From Caryophanales bacterium UBA2298 (GTDB lineage: Bacteria; Bacillota_I; Bacilli_A; Izemoplasmatales; Hujiaoplasmataceae): DNA of 5,957 bases. Of the stretch, positions 1 to 5,957 are shown in pieces. The notes below the pieces were generated by a model. That model searched no databases, was not told where the DNA came from, and was given only the letters and a program-made list of their open reading frames with translations. The translations under genes and the position numbers were made by a program. Location of the stretch: contig DDWA01000027.1 of the NCBI GenBank assembly GCA_002345425.1, forward strand, positions 1 to 5,957. The letters run 5' to 3'. Positions within the stretch are counted from its first letter, which is position 1. Every line of letters begins with the position of its first letter.

Positions 1-1
1 A

Positions 2-1123
2 AAAACAGGAAGGTGTTGGATCTTTGCTGGACTAAATGTTTTAAGAGAAATTATCGCCAAAAGATATGGACTGAAAGAGTTTGAACTATCGCAGAATTAT
101 ATAGCCTTTTATGATAAGTTGGAAAAAATCAATTACTTTTTGCAAAGCGTTGATGATTTTATCGATTCCGATAAAGATGATAGAACATTACAACATCTTG
201 TGAGAATTGGAATTCAAGATGGAGGTCAGTGGGATATGTTTGTTTCCTTGATTGATAAGTACGGATTAGTACCGAAAGACGCTATGGAAGAAACAGCTAA
301 TAGCGCTTCAACAAAAATAATGAATCAATTTATCAATTTAAAACTAAGACAGTATGTTGCCTTATCTAGAAAAAACAAAAACCAAAAAGAAAATTTTAAG
401 AAGGAAACATTAAAAGATTTATATGCTTTTTTAATCAGTAATTTTGGAAATCCGCCAAAAGTTTTTGACTTTGAGTATGTTGATAAAGAAGGTAAATATC
501 ACTTAGATGAAAATTTTACTCCTAAAATATTCTCTAATGAATACATTGGAGATATGCTAAATGAATATGTGAGCATTATCAATGCACCAACAGATGATAA
601 ACCATTTAATAAAACTTTTAGTGTCAAGTATCTCGGAAATGTAATTGAAGGTCGAAAAATTAAATATTTAAACTTGGAAATGAAAGACTTAAAAGCAAAA
701 GTTATAAATCAACTCAATGATAATGAAGTTGTGTGGTTCGGCAGTGATGTTGGGCATTACGGTGATAGAGATTTAGGCGTTTGGGCAGATGATCGTTATG
801 ATTATGAAAATGTATTTCGATTAAATTTTAACTTGGATAAAGCATCAATGCTAGATTACGGCCATTCACAAATGAATCATGCTATGGTTATAACTGGTTA
901 TGCTATGAAACAAAATCAACCTTCTAAATATAAAATTGAGAATAGTTGGGGAGACAAATCAGGGAAAAAAGGTTATTTTGTTGCCTCTGATTCTTGGTTT
1001 GATAAATTTGTTTATCAAGCAGTTATTAATAAAAAATATTTGAGTGAATCAGAACTCAAAGCTTGGGAAGAAGAACCGATAATGCTATCGCCTTGGGATC
1101 CAATGGGTTCTTTAGCTGATTAA
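2..1123 (+). CDS. pepC: Aminopeptidase C / bleomycin hydrolase family (peptidase C1B), 5'-truncated by window edge
   Basis: Papain-like cytosolic cysteine aminopeptidase that removes N-terminal residues from peptides; the family forms hexameric barrels. The reading frame is open from base 2, so the first in-frame TTG (119) is not the start. The 39 codons upstream of it encode the active-site segment GRCWIFAGLNVLRE, with the catalytic Cys at 14-16. The rest of the triad is visible: His in MNHAMVITGY (codon 878-880) and Asn in IENSWGD (codon 941-943). The C-terminus, LSPWDPMGSLAD, is the conserved family tail that reaches back towards the active site; here it has one residue (Asp) beyond the usual Ala. 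373 residues are visible. Family members are about 440-450 long, so roughly 65-75 N-terminal residues lie to the left of the window. lplA starts one base after the TAA stop, so the two genes are very probably cotranscribed. The family call is firm; the exact peptide preference cannot be read from the sequence. Confidence 0.96.
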   Translation, partial: KTGRCWIFAGLNVLREIIAKRYGLKEFELSQNYIAFYDKLEKINYFLQSVDDFIDSDKDDRTLQHLVRIGIQDGGQWDMFVSLIDKYGLVPKDAMEETANSASTKIMNQFINLKLRQYVALSRKNKNQKENFKKETLKDLYAFLISNFGNPPKVFDFEYVDKEGKYHLDENFTPKIFSNEYIGDMLNEYVSIINAPTDDKPFNKTFSVKYLGNVIEGRKIKYLNLEMKDLKAKVINQLNDNEVVWFGSDVGHYGDRDLGVWADDRYDYENVFRLNFNLDKASMLDYGHSQMNHAMVITGYAMKQNQPSKYKIENSWGDKSGKKGYFVASDSWFDKFVYQAVINKKYLSESELKAWEEEPIMLSPWDPMGSLAD

Positions 1124-1124
1124 G

Positions 1125-2033
1125 ATGGCTATTATTGTCAGTACATCTTTTGATCCATATTTTAATTTGGCTACTGAAGAATATTTTCTAAGGAATAATA
1201 TTATTGATGAAGATTTAATTTTCATATGGCGGAGCAACAAAGCTTTTGTTTTGGGACGTAATCAGAATCCTTTTATCGAAATTAACCCTAATTATTTTAA
1301 TAAAGATATCCCGATAATCAGAAGAATATCTGGTGGCGGCACAATTTATCAAGATATAAACACGCTAAATTTCACTTATATAACAAACTCTTATGCAAAC
1401 AAAATTAATGACTATGAGTATTTCTTAAAACCGATAATAAATGCTTTGAAAAAAGTGGGTTTAACAGTTAAATTTAAACCTAAATCTCATCTGTTTATTC
1501 AGGATTTTAAAATTTCAGGAAACGCACAGGCTTTTATTAATAATAAGCTTTTACACCATGGGACATTATTGTTTAATACTGATTTAAATATTATTAATGA
1601 CGCTTTAGTAAATTTTCAAGCACAAGCTGACGGAAGTCATATTGTTTCTAATAAACAATTAGTCGGGAATTTAATTGACTTTATACCGAATAAATATTCT
1701 ATTGAAGAACTAAGTAATCTTATTTTAGATTCAATCTTAAATAAAAAAAAAATATTGGACACAAAATATTATCTTTCTGAAAATGATATAAGCAACATCT
1801 ATGAATTGGTAATTAATAAATATAAAACATGGGAATGGAATTTTGGAAAGACCAAATTTTTTGAAATTACTATAATGATTAACAACAATTTAGAAAAAAT
1901 CTCAGTTGATCATGGAATTATCACTGGAGTGGACAATTCAATTCACTCTGAATTGATAAACTGTAAGTATTTTAGTGAAGAATATTTCAATATCTTGAAA
2001 TCATTCATAAATAATAAGTTAGAGTGCCGATAA
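1125..2033 (+). CDS. lplA: Lipoate-protein ligase A
   Basis: ATP-dependent ligase that activates free lipoate to lipoyl-AMP and transfers it to a lysine of lipoyl domains (E2 subunits, GcvH), in the cytosol. 302 residues. The catalytic domain has FNLATEEY (13-20), the nucleotide/lipoate loop RRISGGGTIYQD (66-77), the putative catalytic Lys129 in FKISGNAQAF, and HHGTLLFNTDL (144-154). A smaller accessory domain follows (about 225-302, beginning near YKTWEWNFGKTKFF), as in E. coli-type LplA and unlike LipB/LipM. The RND motif normally found just before the KxSG lysine is replaced by KSH (120-122), which is unusual. Start ATG follows the pepC TAA by one base with no good Shine-Dalgarno, suggesting translational coupling. 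The likely substrate, the single-lipoyl-domain E2, is encoded in the convergent operon. A 10-A run (1743-1752) lies between the two domains. The end of the gene forms the terminator stem. A lipoyl transferase or amidotransferase paralog remains possible because of the RND change. Confidence 0.92.
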   Translation: MAIIVSTSFDPYFNLATEEYFLRNNIIDEDLIFIWRSNKAFVLGRNQNPFIEINPNYFNKDIPIIRRISGGGTIYQDINTLNFTYITNSYANKINDYEYFLKPIINALKKVGLTVKFKPKSHLFIQDFKISGNAQAFINNKLLHHGTLLFNTDLNIINDALVNFQAQADGSHIVSNKQLVGNLIDFIPNKYSIEELSNLILDSILNKKKILDTKYYLSENDISNIYELVINKYKTWEWNFGKTKFFEITIMINNNLEKISVDHGIITGVDNSIHSELINCKYFSEEYFNILKSFINNKLECR

Positions 2034-2050
2034 TCGGCACTCTTTTATAT
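2021..2050 (+). terminator. Rho-independent terminator overlapping the end of lplA
   Basis: A perfect 10-bp inverted repeat, AGAGTGCCGA (2021-2030) and TCGGCACTCT (2034-2043), encloses a 3-nt loop, TAA, which is the lplA stop codon. A short T-run (2043-2046) and ATAT follow. The stem therefore encodes the last three residues (Glu-Cys-Arg). It should end the pepC-lplA transcript immediately after translation finishes. The T-tract is short, so the strength of termination is uncertain. Confidence 0.85.
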
Positions 2051-2087
2051 TGAAAGAAAAGATAATTCTCTAATAAGCATTAAATCG

Positions 2088-2096
2088 TGGTATAAT
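2088..2096 (+). promoter_or_regulatory. Extended -10 promoter of the aldo/keto reductase gene
   Basis: TGGTATAAT is a perfect TATAAT box (2091-2096) preceded directly by the TGn extension (2088-2090). No good TTGACA-like -35 box lies 16-18 bases upstream, which suits an extended -10 promoter. Transcription would start near 2102-2104, about 20 bases before the ATG at 2124. It lies just after the lplA terminator, so the downstream gene probably has its own transcript. Inferred by eye only. Confidence 0.72.
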
Positions 2097-2113
2097 TAGA
2101 TGAGCAATATATC

Positions 2114-2118
2114 GGAGG
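2114..2118 (+). promoter_or_regulatory. Ribosome binding site that fixes the aldo/keto reductase start at 2124
   Basis: GGAGG sits 5 bases before ATG 2124. The in-frame ATG at 2100 has no such site and lies at or before the predicted transcription start, so 2124 is the better start. Confidence 0.85.
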
Positions 2119-2123
2119 ATAAA

Positions 2124-3056
2124 ATGAAATATAATCCATTTGGAAAATTAGATGCACAAGCTTCAAGAATTGCTTTTGGAGGTTGGCAATTAGGTAATAC
2201 AGAATTTTGGGGAGATATGAGCTTTGAAGATGGAGTAAAACTCGTTAGAGAAGCATATGAAAGTGGTGTGAATCTTTTTGACACAGCCCCAGATTATGCC
2301 AACGGCATGAGTGAAAAAATTATTGGCGAAGCTTTGCATGATGTTAGGGATAAGGTAATTATCAACACTAAGCTAGGACATAAAGCTGATGGCACAACTG
2401 ATTTTTCAGTTGATTCAATAGAATCGCAAATAAAAGAAAGTTTATCTAGATTGCAAACCGACTATCTTGATAGTGTTATTTTACATAACCCTGACTATGA
2501 TATTCTTTCAGGAAAAACCGAGCATTTTAACGAATTAAAACGATTGAAGGAAACTGGCTTAATAAGATCTTATGGTGTCAGTATTGATACATATGATGAA
2601 TTAAAAATAGTGATTGAGAAAACTAATGTTGAGGTTATAGAAATCTTATTTAATATTTTCTTTCAATCTCCAAGCGCTTTATTTACTTTTGTTAAACATA
2701 AGAAAATTGCTTTACTCACGAAAGTTCCTTTAGATTCTGGGTGGTTAACTGGAAAATATGATCAAAACGCAAAATTCGAAGGTATTAGAGCTCGTTGGGA
2801 CAAGAATACAATTGAAAGAAGAGCCGATTTAATTAGAAAAATGAAAATTATGACTAATGATGAAAATTTGACTAAATACGCTATTGCATTTATATTAAGT
2901 CATCCTGGAGTTACTTCAGTTATTACGGGGGTAAAGAATTCAAAACAATTGCAAGAAAATATTAAAGCTGAGAGTTTTGAAATTCCTTATAAATTAAGAC
3001 AACAATTTATCGATATATACAGTCAACAAATAAAAAATAATCCTTTACCTTGGTAA
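2124..3056 (+). CDS. Aldo/keto reductase
   Basis: NAD(P)H-dependent oxidoreductase of the aldo/keto reductase superfamily, a cytosolic (beta/alpha)8 barrel that interconverts carbonyls and alcohols; the physiological substrate cannot be read from the sequence. 310 residues from ATG 2124. The full catalytic tetrad is present: Asp53 and Tyr58 in LFDTAPDYANG, Lys83 in NTKLGHK and His121 in SVILHNPD. FGGWQLGNTEFWG (18-30) matches the usual N-terminal strand, and the segment GVTSVITGVKNSKQLQENIKA near the C-terminus (bases 2909-2971) is the typical nicotinamide-cofactor phosphate/adenine-binding end. An in-frame ATG at 2100 would add eight residues, but it falls at the predicted transcription start, whereas 2124 has GGAGG five bases upstream. 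The gene is flanked by terminators on both sides and has its own promoter, so it appears to be monocistronic. No signal peptide or membrane segment is seen. It resembles the general bacterial oxidoreductase branch of the superfamily; a finer subfamily call is not safe. Confidence 0.93.
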   Translation: MKYNPFGKLDAQASRIAFGGWQLGNTEFWGDMSFEDGVKLVREAYESGVNLFDTAPDYANGMSEKIIGEALHDVRDKVIINTKLGHKADGTTDFSVDSIESQIKESLSRLQTDYLDSVILHNPDYDILSGKTEHFNELKRLKETGLIRSYGVSIDTYDELKIVIEKTNVEVIEILFNIFFQSPSALFTFVKHKKIALLTKVPLDSGWLTGKYDQNAKFEGIRARWDKNTIERRADLIRKMKIMTNDENLTKYAIAFILSHPGVTSVITGVKNSKQLQENIKAESFEIPYKLRQQFIDIYSQQIKNNPLPW

Positions 3057-3060
3057 ATAA

Positions 3061-3107
3061 AAAAACTGCACTTAAATCAGAAGAACTGATAAGGTGCAGT
3101 TTTATTT
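3061..3107. terminator. Bidirectional Rho-independent terminator between convergent genes
   Basis: The outer stem ACTGCAC (3065-3071) pairs with GTGCAGT (3094-3100) and is extended by AAA/TTT. An inner stem ATCAG (3076-3080) pairs with CTGAT (3086-3090) around an AAGAA loop, with a small asymmetric internal loop between the stems. On the plus strand the stem is followed by TTTTATTTTTA. On the minus strand the A-rich stretch 3057-3064 gives a T-tract. It can therefore serve both the aldo/keto reductase transcript and the opposing dehydrogenase operon, whose last stop codon is at 3108. Confidence 0.88.
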
Positions 3108-4487
3108 TTAAATATGAATTGGTTTATCAATAATTCCTAGAGCTGCTTCGTGATAAATCTCAGAAATAGTTGGATGCGGATGAACCGATTTAGCAATCTC
3201 ATCGGCAGTCCCTTCTAATTTCATGGTAATTACAGCTTCTGATATTAAATCGCTGGCATTATCAGCTAAAATATGGACACCGATAATTTCATTATATTCT
3301 TTGGATGCTATTATTTTTATAAAACCATCTTTCTCGTTGGCTGATAATGCTTTACCATTAGCTTGTAATGGGAATTTAGATACTTTATAATCTATACCCT
3401 TTGCTTTAGCACTCTTTTCTGTTAAACCAACTTGGGCAATTTCGGGGAAAGAATAAATAGCTGAAGGAATCTGGTTATAATCCATTTTGTCGTTCTCGCC
3501 TACAATGTGATTTATTGCTATTATGCCTTGATGACTAGCAACATGTGCCAACATCATTTTGCCATTAACATCACCGATAGCATAAACATTTTCAATTGAT
3601 GTTTGCATATTATCATTGATTTCTACAAAATTCTTTTCCGTTTTCAGGTTTAAGTCTTTAAAACTTTCAGAATTTGCTTTCATACCAACTGAGAGAAGAA
3701 CTTTGTCAGCTTTTAAAGATTTTGTTTCACCATCACTAGATTTATAAACAACTTCCTTATCTGATATTTTTACAACAGTAGAATCAGTTATAACTTCTAT
3801 TTTGGCCTTTTTTACAATTTTTAACATTGCTTCGCGAATATCATCATCAACATTCAACAAGATTTCGCTTTCTCGTTCGACAATTGTAACTTTTGTGTCA
3901 AAGGCATTGAATATTGTTGCAAACTCCAAACCAATAACACCCCCACCAATTATCACTAGTTCCTTGGGAATTGTGTCGATATCTAACAACTCTTTGCTTG
4001 TTAGTAAAAAACCATCTTTATATGTTTTATCAAGACCTTCGATTCGCGGCATGATTGGAGAAGCTCCGGTAGATAATATAATGTGATCTGTGGATAATAC
4101 TTCATCATTAACTTCTATTTCATTTTTGTTAATAACTTTACCAATGCCAGTATATATATCAACTTTATGCTTTTCTAGTAGCATTTTCACTCCACCGGTT
4201 AGTCTTCTAACAATTCGATCTTTTCGTTTGATAATAGCGTTCCAATCGGGTTTTATTGACGCTTTATCTTCAACGATTATTCCATAATCTTTTGCATTCA
4301 TAAATTCTGTGTAGACTTTAGCACTCTTTAACAATGCTTTTGTTGGAATACAGCCCCAGTTTAAACAAACACCACCAATAGCTTCTTTTTCGATGATTGC
4401 TACTTTTAAGTTCTTTTGACCAGCTCTAATAGCAGCGACATATCCACCTGGTCCTGAACCAAGTATAATTACATCATATTTTTTCAT
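3108..4487 (-). CDS. lpdA: Dihydrolipoamide dehydrogenase (E3)
   Basis: FAD-dependent disulfide oxidoreductase that reoxidises dihydrolipoyl-E2 and passes electrons to NAD+, in the cytosolic pyruvate dehydrogenase complex. 459 residues, usual length. Motifs in order: FAD-binding GSGPGG (10-15); redox-active disulfide in GGVCLNWGCIPTK (Cys41, Cys46); NAD-binding GGGVIGLEFA (181-190); second FAD motif VYAIGDVNGKMMLAHVA (301-317); dimer-interface His438/Glu443 in HPHPTISE, which complete the partner's active site. There is no N-terminal lipoyl domain, unlike the fused E3 proteins of some Bacillota and mycoplasmas. I chose ATG 4487 because the family starts at MKKYDVIILG. A GTG at 4502 would add five unconserved residues and overlap pdhC. 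ATG 4487 lies one base after the pdhC stop, so translation is probably coupled. It is the last gene of the operon before the shared terminator. pdhD is an equivalent symbol. Confidence 0.97.
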   Translation of the reverse strand: MKKYDVIILGSGPGGYVAAIRAGQKNLKVAIIEKEAIGGVCLNWGCIPTKALLKSAKVYTEFMNAKDYGIIVEDKASIKPDWNAIIKRKDRIVRRLTGGVKMLLEKHKVDIYTGIGKVINKNEIEVNDEVLSTDHIILSTGASPIMPRIEGLDKTYKDGFLLTSKELLDIDTIPKELVIIGGGVIGLEFATIFNAFDTKVTIVERESEILLNVDDDIREAMLKIVKKAKIEVITDSTVVKISDKEVVYKSSDGETKSLKADKVLLSVGMKANSESFKDLNLKTEKNFVEINDNMQTSIENVYAIGDVNGKMMLAHVASHQGIIAINHIVGENDKMDYNQIPSAIYSFPEIAQVGLTEKSAKAKGIDYKVSKFPLQANGKALSANEKDGFIKIIASKEYNEIIGVHILADNASDLISEAVITMKLEGTADEIAKSVHPHPTISEIYHEAALGIIDKPIHI

Positions 4488-4488
4488 C

Positions 4489-5766
4489 TTAAACACCCAC
4501 ACTCATCAATAGCAGTAGAGGGTCTTTAAGATATTTTTTATAGGCAATCATAAATTTACCACCATCTGCACCATCGATTATTCTGTGATCAAAAGTTAGT
4601 GATAGTGGAGCAATATCCCTAATAACTATTTCATTATTAACAACAACTGGTTTTTTCATAATTTTACCAATACCGAGAATTGCTACTTCAGGATACTTGA
4701 TTATTGGTGTTCCAGAAAGCGCATCAAAAGCACCGAAATTCGTTATTGTAATAGTTCCATTTTGCAATGCATTTAATTGAATCTTTCTCTCTTTTGCTAA
4801 TTCAGCTAATCTTTCCACTTCATTAGCTATATCAAAGAGACTTAGTTGATCTACGTTTTTAATATTTGGAACAATAAGTCCATCTGGTGTATCAACCGCT
4901 ATACCAATATTGATATTTTTTCGATAGATTATTTCTTCATTTTCTTGATCATAAGAACTATTGAAAACAGGATATTCTTTGATTGCCTTAACTAAAGCCT
5001 TAATTATAAAAGGCATAAAAGTAAGCTTCACATCTTGTGTTTTAGCCTTTTCTTTATAATCATTTCTAAAATTAACCAATTCTGTGACATCTAATTCATC
5101 AATTAAAGTTGTGTGTGGAATTATTTGTTTTGATATGGTCATAGCTTTAACGACACTTCTTCTTAAACTAGAAATTTTTTCTCTTCTATCTCCCTCTAAA
5201 ACTTTTGTCTCGGGAATACTTATTCTAGAAATTTGTGATTTGCTTTCAGAATTAGGTTTTTTAAAGTTTTCTATGTCTGTTCTAAGCACCCTTCCATGTT
5301 CTCCTGTACCATTTACTTCATGTATGTTTACGCCTAAATCACTAGCCAATTTCCTAGCAACTGGTGTAGCAAGAACTCTTGACGAATTTACTTGTATGTC
5401 GTTATCTTGATTAGCTGAGGCAATAACATCTTTAGATACTTCAAGTTTTCCAACGACACCAGCTTCATCATCTTCATCTGGAATGGCTTCTTTAAGTTCT
5501 TCTTTATCATTTACTTTTGTTTCATTTTCATCGCCTTCATCAATCAACGCTAGTGTTTCCCCTACATGGACTATTTCTCCAACTTTAGGACCTAATTCAA
5601 CGATTTTACCATCAACTGGAATGGGAATTTCAGCATTAACTTTATCAGTTTCAATAACGACAAGTGTTTCACCTTCTTTAATCATATCTCCAACTTTAAA
5701 ATTATACTCTAATATTTTTCCTTCGTGAATTCCTTCACCAATATCAGCAAATTTAAAATTATACAT
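4489..5766 (-). CDS. pdhC: Dihydrolipoamide acyltransferase (E2) of pyruvate/2-oxoacid dehydrogenase complex
   Basis: Core subunit that accepts the acyl group from E1 on a swinging lipoyl arm and transfers it to CoA. 425 residues from ATG 5766. Domains in order: one lipoyl domain (about 1-77) with Lys42 in IETDKVNAEI as the lipoylation site; a linker (about 76-128) that is acidic rather than Ala/Pro-rich; the E1/E3 peripheral subunit-binding domain (about 129-166, VLATPVARKLASDLGV to GRVLRTDI); a second linker; and the catalytic domain (about 195-425) with His394 and Asp398 in DHRIIDGADGG. Two adjacent ATGs exist (5769 and 5766). AGGAGG at 5773-5778 is 3 bases from the first and 6 from the second, so 5766 is preferred; the proteins differ by one Met. 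Substrate is most likely pyruvate, given the lineage and gene order. Acetoin or branched-chain complexes cannot be excluded from E2 alone. Confidence 0.96.
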   Translation of the reverse strand: MYNFKFADIGEGIHEGKILEYNFKVGDMIKEGETLVVIETDKVNAEIPIPVDGKIVELGPKVGEIVHVGETLALIDEGDENETKVNDKEELKEAIPDEDDEAGVVGKLEVSKDVIASANQDNDIQVNSSRVLATPVARKLASDLGVNIHEVNGTGEHGRVLRTDIENFKKPNSESKSQISRISIPETKVLEGDRREKISSLRRSVVKAMTISKQIIPHTTLIDELDVTELVNFRNDYKEKAKTQDVKLTFMPFIIKALVKAIKEYPVFNSSYDQENEEIIYRKNINIGIAVDTPDGLIVPNIKNVDQLSLFDIANEVERLAELAKERKIQLNALQNGTITITNFGAFDALSGTPIIKYPEVAILGIGKIMKKPVVVNNEIVIRDIAPLSLTFDHRIIDGADGGKFMIAYKKYLKDPLLLLMSVGV

Positions 5767-5772
5767 CATATA

Positions 5773-5780
5773 CCTCCTTA
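5773..5780 (-). promoter_or_regulatory. Strong ribosome binding site of pdhC, overlapping the pdhB stop codon
   Basis: Read on the minus strand, TAAGGAGG contains both the pdhB stop (TAA, 5780-5778) and the Shine-Dalgarno of pdhC (AGGAGG, 5778-5773). The site is 6 bases from ATG 5766 and only 3 from ATG 5769, which favours 5766 as the start. Confidence 0.85.
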
Positions 5781-5957
5781 TGCTTTAAAAGCCATTATGC
5801 TTTTGACTTCGTAGGCTATTTGTTCTGGATCGATAATAAAATAAGGTTCGCCTTTTGGCAACGGAACAGTAATATCAAAACCAGTCAATCTTCTAGGTGC
5901 TGCTTCCAAATAGACAAATGCTTTTTCATTAATTATAGAAATTATTTCAGCCGCTGG
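5778..5957 (-). CDS. pdhB: Pyruvate (2-oxoacid) dehydrogenase E1 component, beta subunit, C-terminal part only
   Basis: The minus-strand frame is open from the right edge to TAA at 5780-5778 and encodes 59 residues, too short to stand out as an ORF. The peptide contains IINEKAFVYLEAAPRRLTGF, followed by DITVPLPKGEPYFIIDPEQI. This matches the C-terminal transketolase domain of E1-beta, where the Arg-(Val/Leu)-Thr-Gly segment and the late 'P...I' helix start are typical. With E1-alpha it forms the thiamine diphosphate-dependent decarboxylase that loads E2. It lies 11 bases upstream of pdhC in the same operon. E1-alpha is expected further to the right, outside the window. The call rests on this short tail plus the gene order E1-beta, E2, E3. 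Confidence 0.88.
   Translation of the reverse strand, partial: PAAEIISIINEKAFVYLEAAPRRLTGFDITVPLPKGEPYFIIDPEQIAYEVKSIMAFKA

Noticed and set aside
119..1123. A complete 334-residue protein starting at TTG 119
   Set aside because: The same frame is open upstream to base 2 and encodes the conserved active-site Cys segment, so the TTG is an internal Leu codon of a gene cut by the window edge.
2044..2123. Possible small RNA or riboswitch in the gap before the aldo/keto reductase
   Set aside because: The gap is only 80 bases and is explained by the terminator tail, the promoter and the ribosome binding site; no further stable stem was found.
2096..2284. Minus-strand open frame of 62 residues opposite the start of the aldo/keto reductase gene
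   Set aside because: It lies antisense to a well-supported gene, shows no recognisable motif and has no ribosome binding site that I could see.
3802..4287. Two plus-strand open frames (94 and 65 residues) opposite lpdA
   Set aside because: They are mirror frames of a strongly conserved gene, rich in Ser/Ile as expected from antisense reading of AT-rich coding DNA.
4488..4502. GTG start at 4502 for dihydrolipoamide dehydrogenase
   Set aside because: It adds five residues outside the family pattern and overlaps the end of pdhC; ATG 4487 starts exactly at the conserved MKKYDVIILG.
5084..5728. Two plus-strand open frames (108 and 81 residues) opposite pdhC
   Set aside because: Shadows of the E2 coding sequence. 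The Ser-rich, apparently hydrophobic composition is an antisense artefact, not a secreted protein.
1..5957. Mobile element, CRISPR, phage or defence genes
   Set aside because: No transposase, integrase, repeat array, terminal inverted repeats or target duplications were seen; every gene is a recognisable metabolic enzyme and base composition looks even throughout.

Overview
This window comes from an AT-rich genome with compact gene spacing and strong AGGAGG-type ribosome binding sites. All six stop codons seen are TAA. Tryptophan is written TGG, no in-frame TGA is needed, and CGN arginine codons are used, so the standard code fits. Together with an E1-alpha/beta type 2-oxoacid dehydrogenase operon, this points to a low-GC Gram-positive lineage. 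The proteins look most like those of the standard-code relatives of mycoplasmas (Acholeplasma or Izemoplasma-like) or a neighbouring Bacillota group. This placement is inferred from protein character and codon use, not from a marker gene.

Layout from left to right. (1) The 3' part of a C1B cysteine aminopeptidase gene (pepC), already open at base 2, runs to 1123. One base after its stop begins a lipoate-protein ligase gene (lplA, 1125-2033). The last codons of lplA are part of a Rho-independent terminator hairpin whose 3-nt loop is the TAA stop codon itself. (2) An extended -10 promoter follows, then a single-gene unit for an aldo/keto reductase (2124-3056). (3) A hairpin with A/T tracts on both sides (3061-3107) probably ends transcription from both directions. 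(4) On the minus strand is the distal part of a pyruvate (or related 2-oxoacid) dehydrogenase operon: the end of E1-beta (pdhB, running off the right edge), E2 (pdhC) and E3 (lpdA).

The functional link is clear. E2 carries a single lipoyl domain with a modifiable lysine, E3 reoxidises that lipoyl group, and the lplA product is the kind of enzyme that attaches salvaged lipoate to E2. The modifying enzyme and its substrate complex are therefore encoded in convergent operons, separated only by the aldo/keto reductase gene. PepC is a cytosolic peptidase with no evident link to lipoate, and the aldo/keto reductase substrate is unknown.

I see no previously undescribed system here; this looks like core metabolism. 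The points worth a second look are small: the stop codon in the terminator loop, a 10-A tract in lplA at the junction of its two domains, a departure from the usual RND motif in LplA, and an unusually acidic E2 linker.
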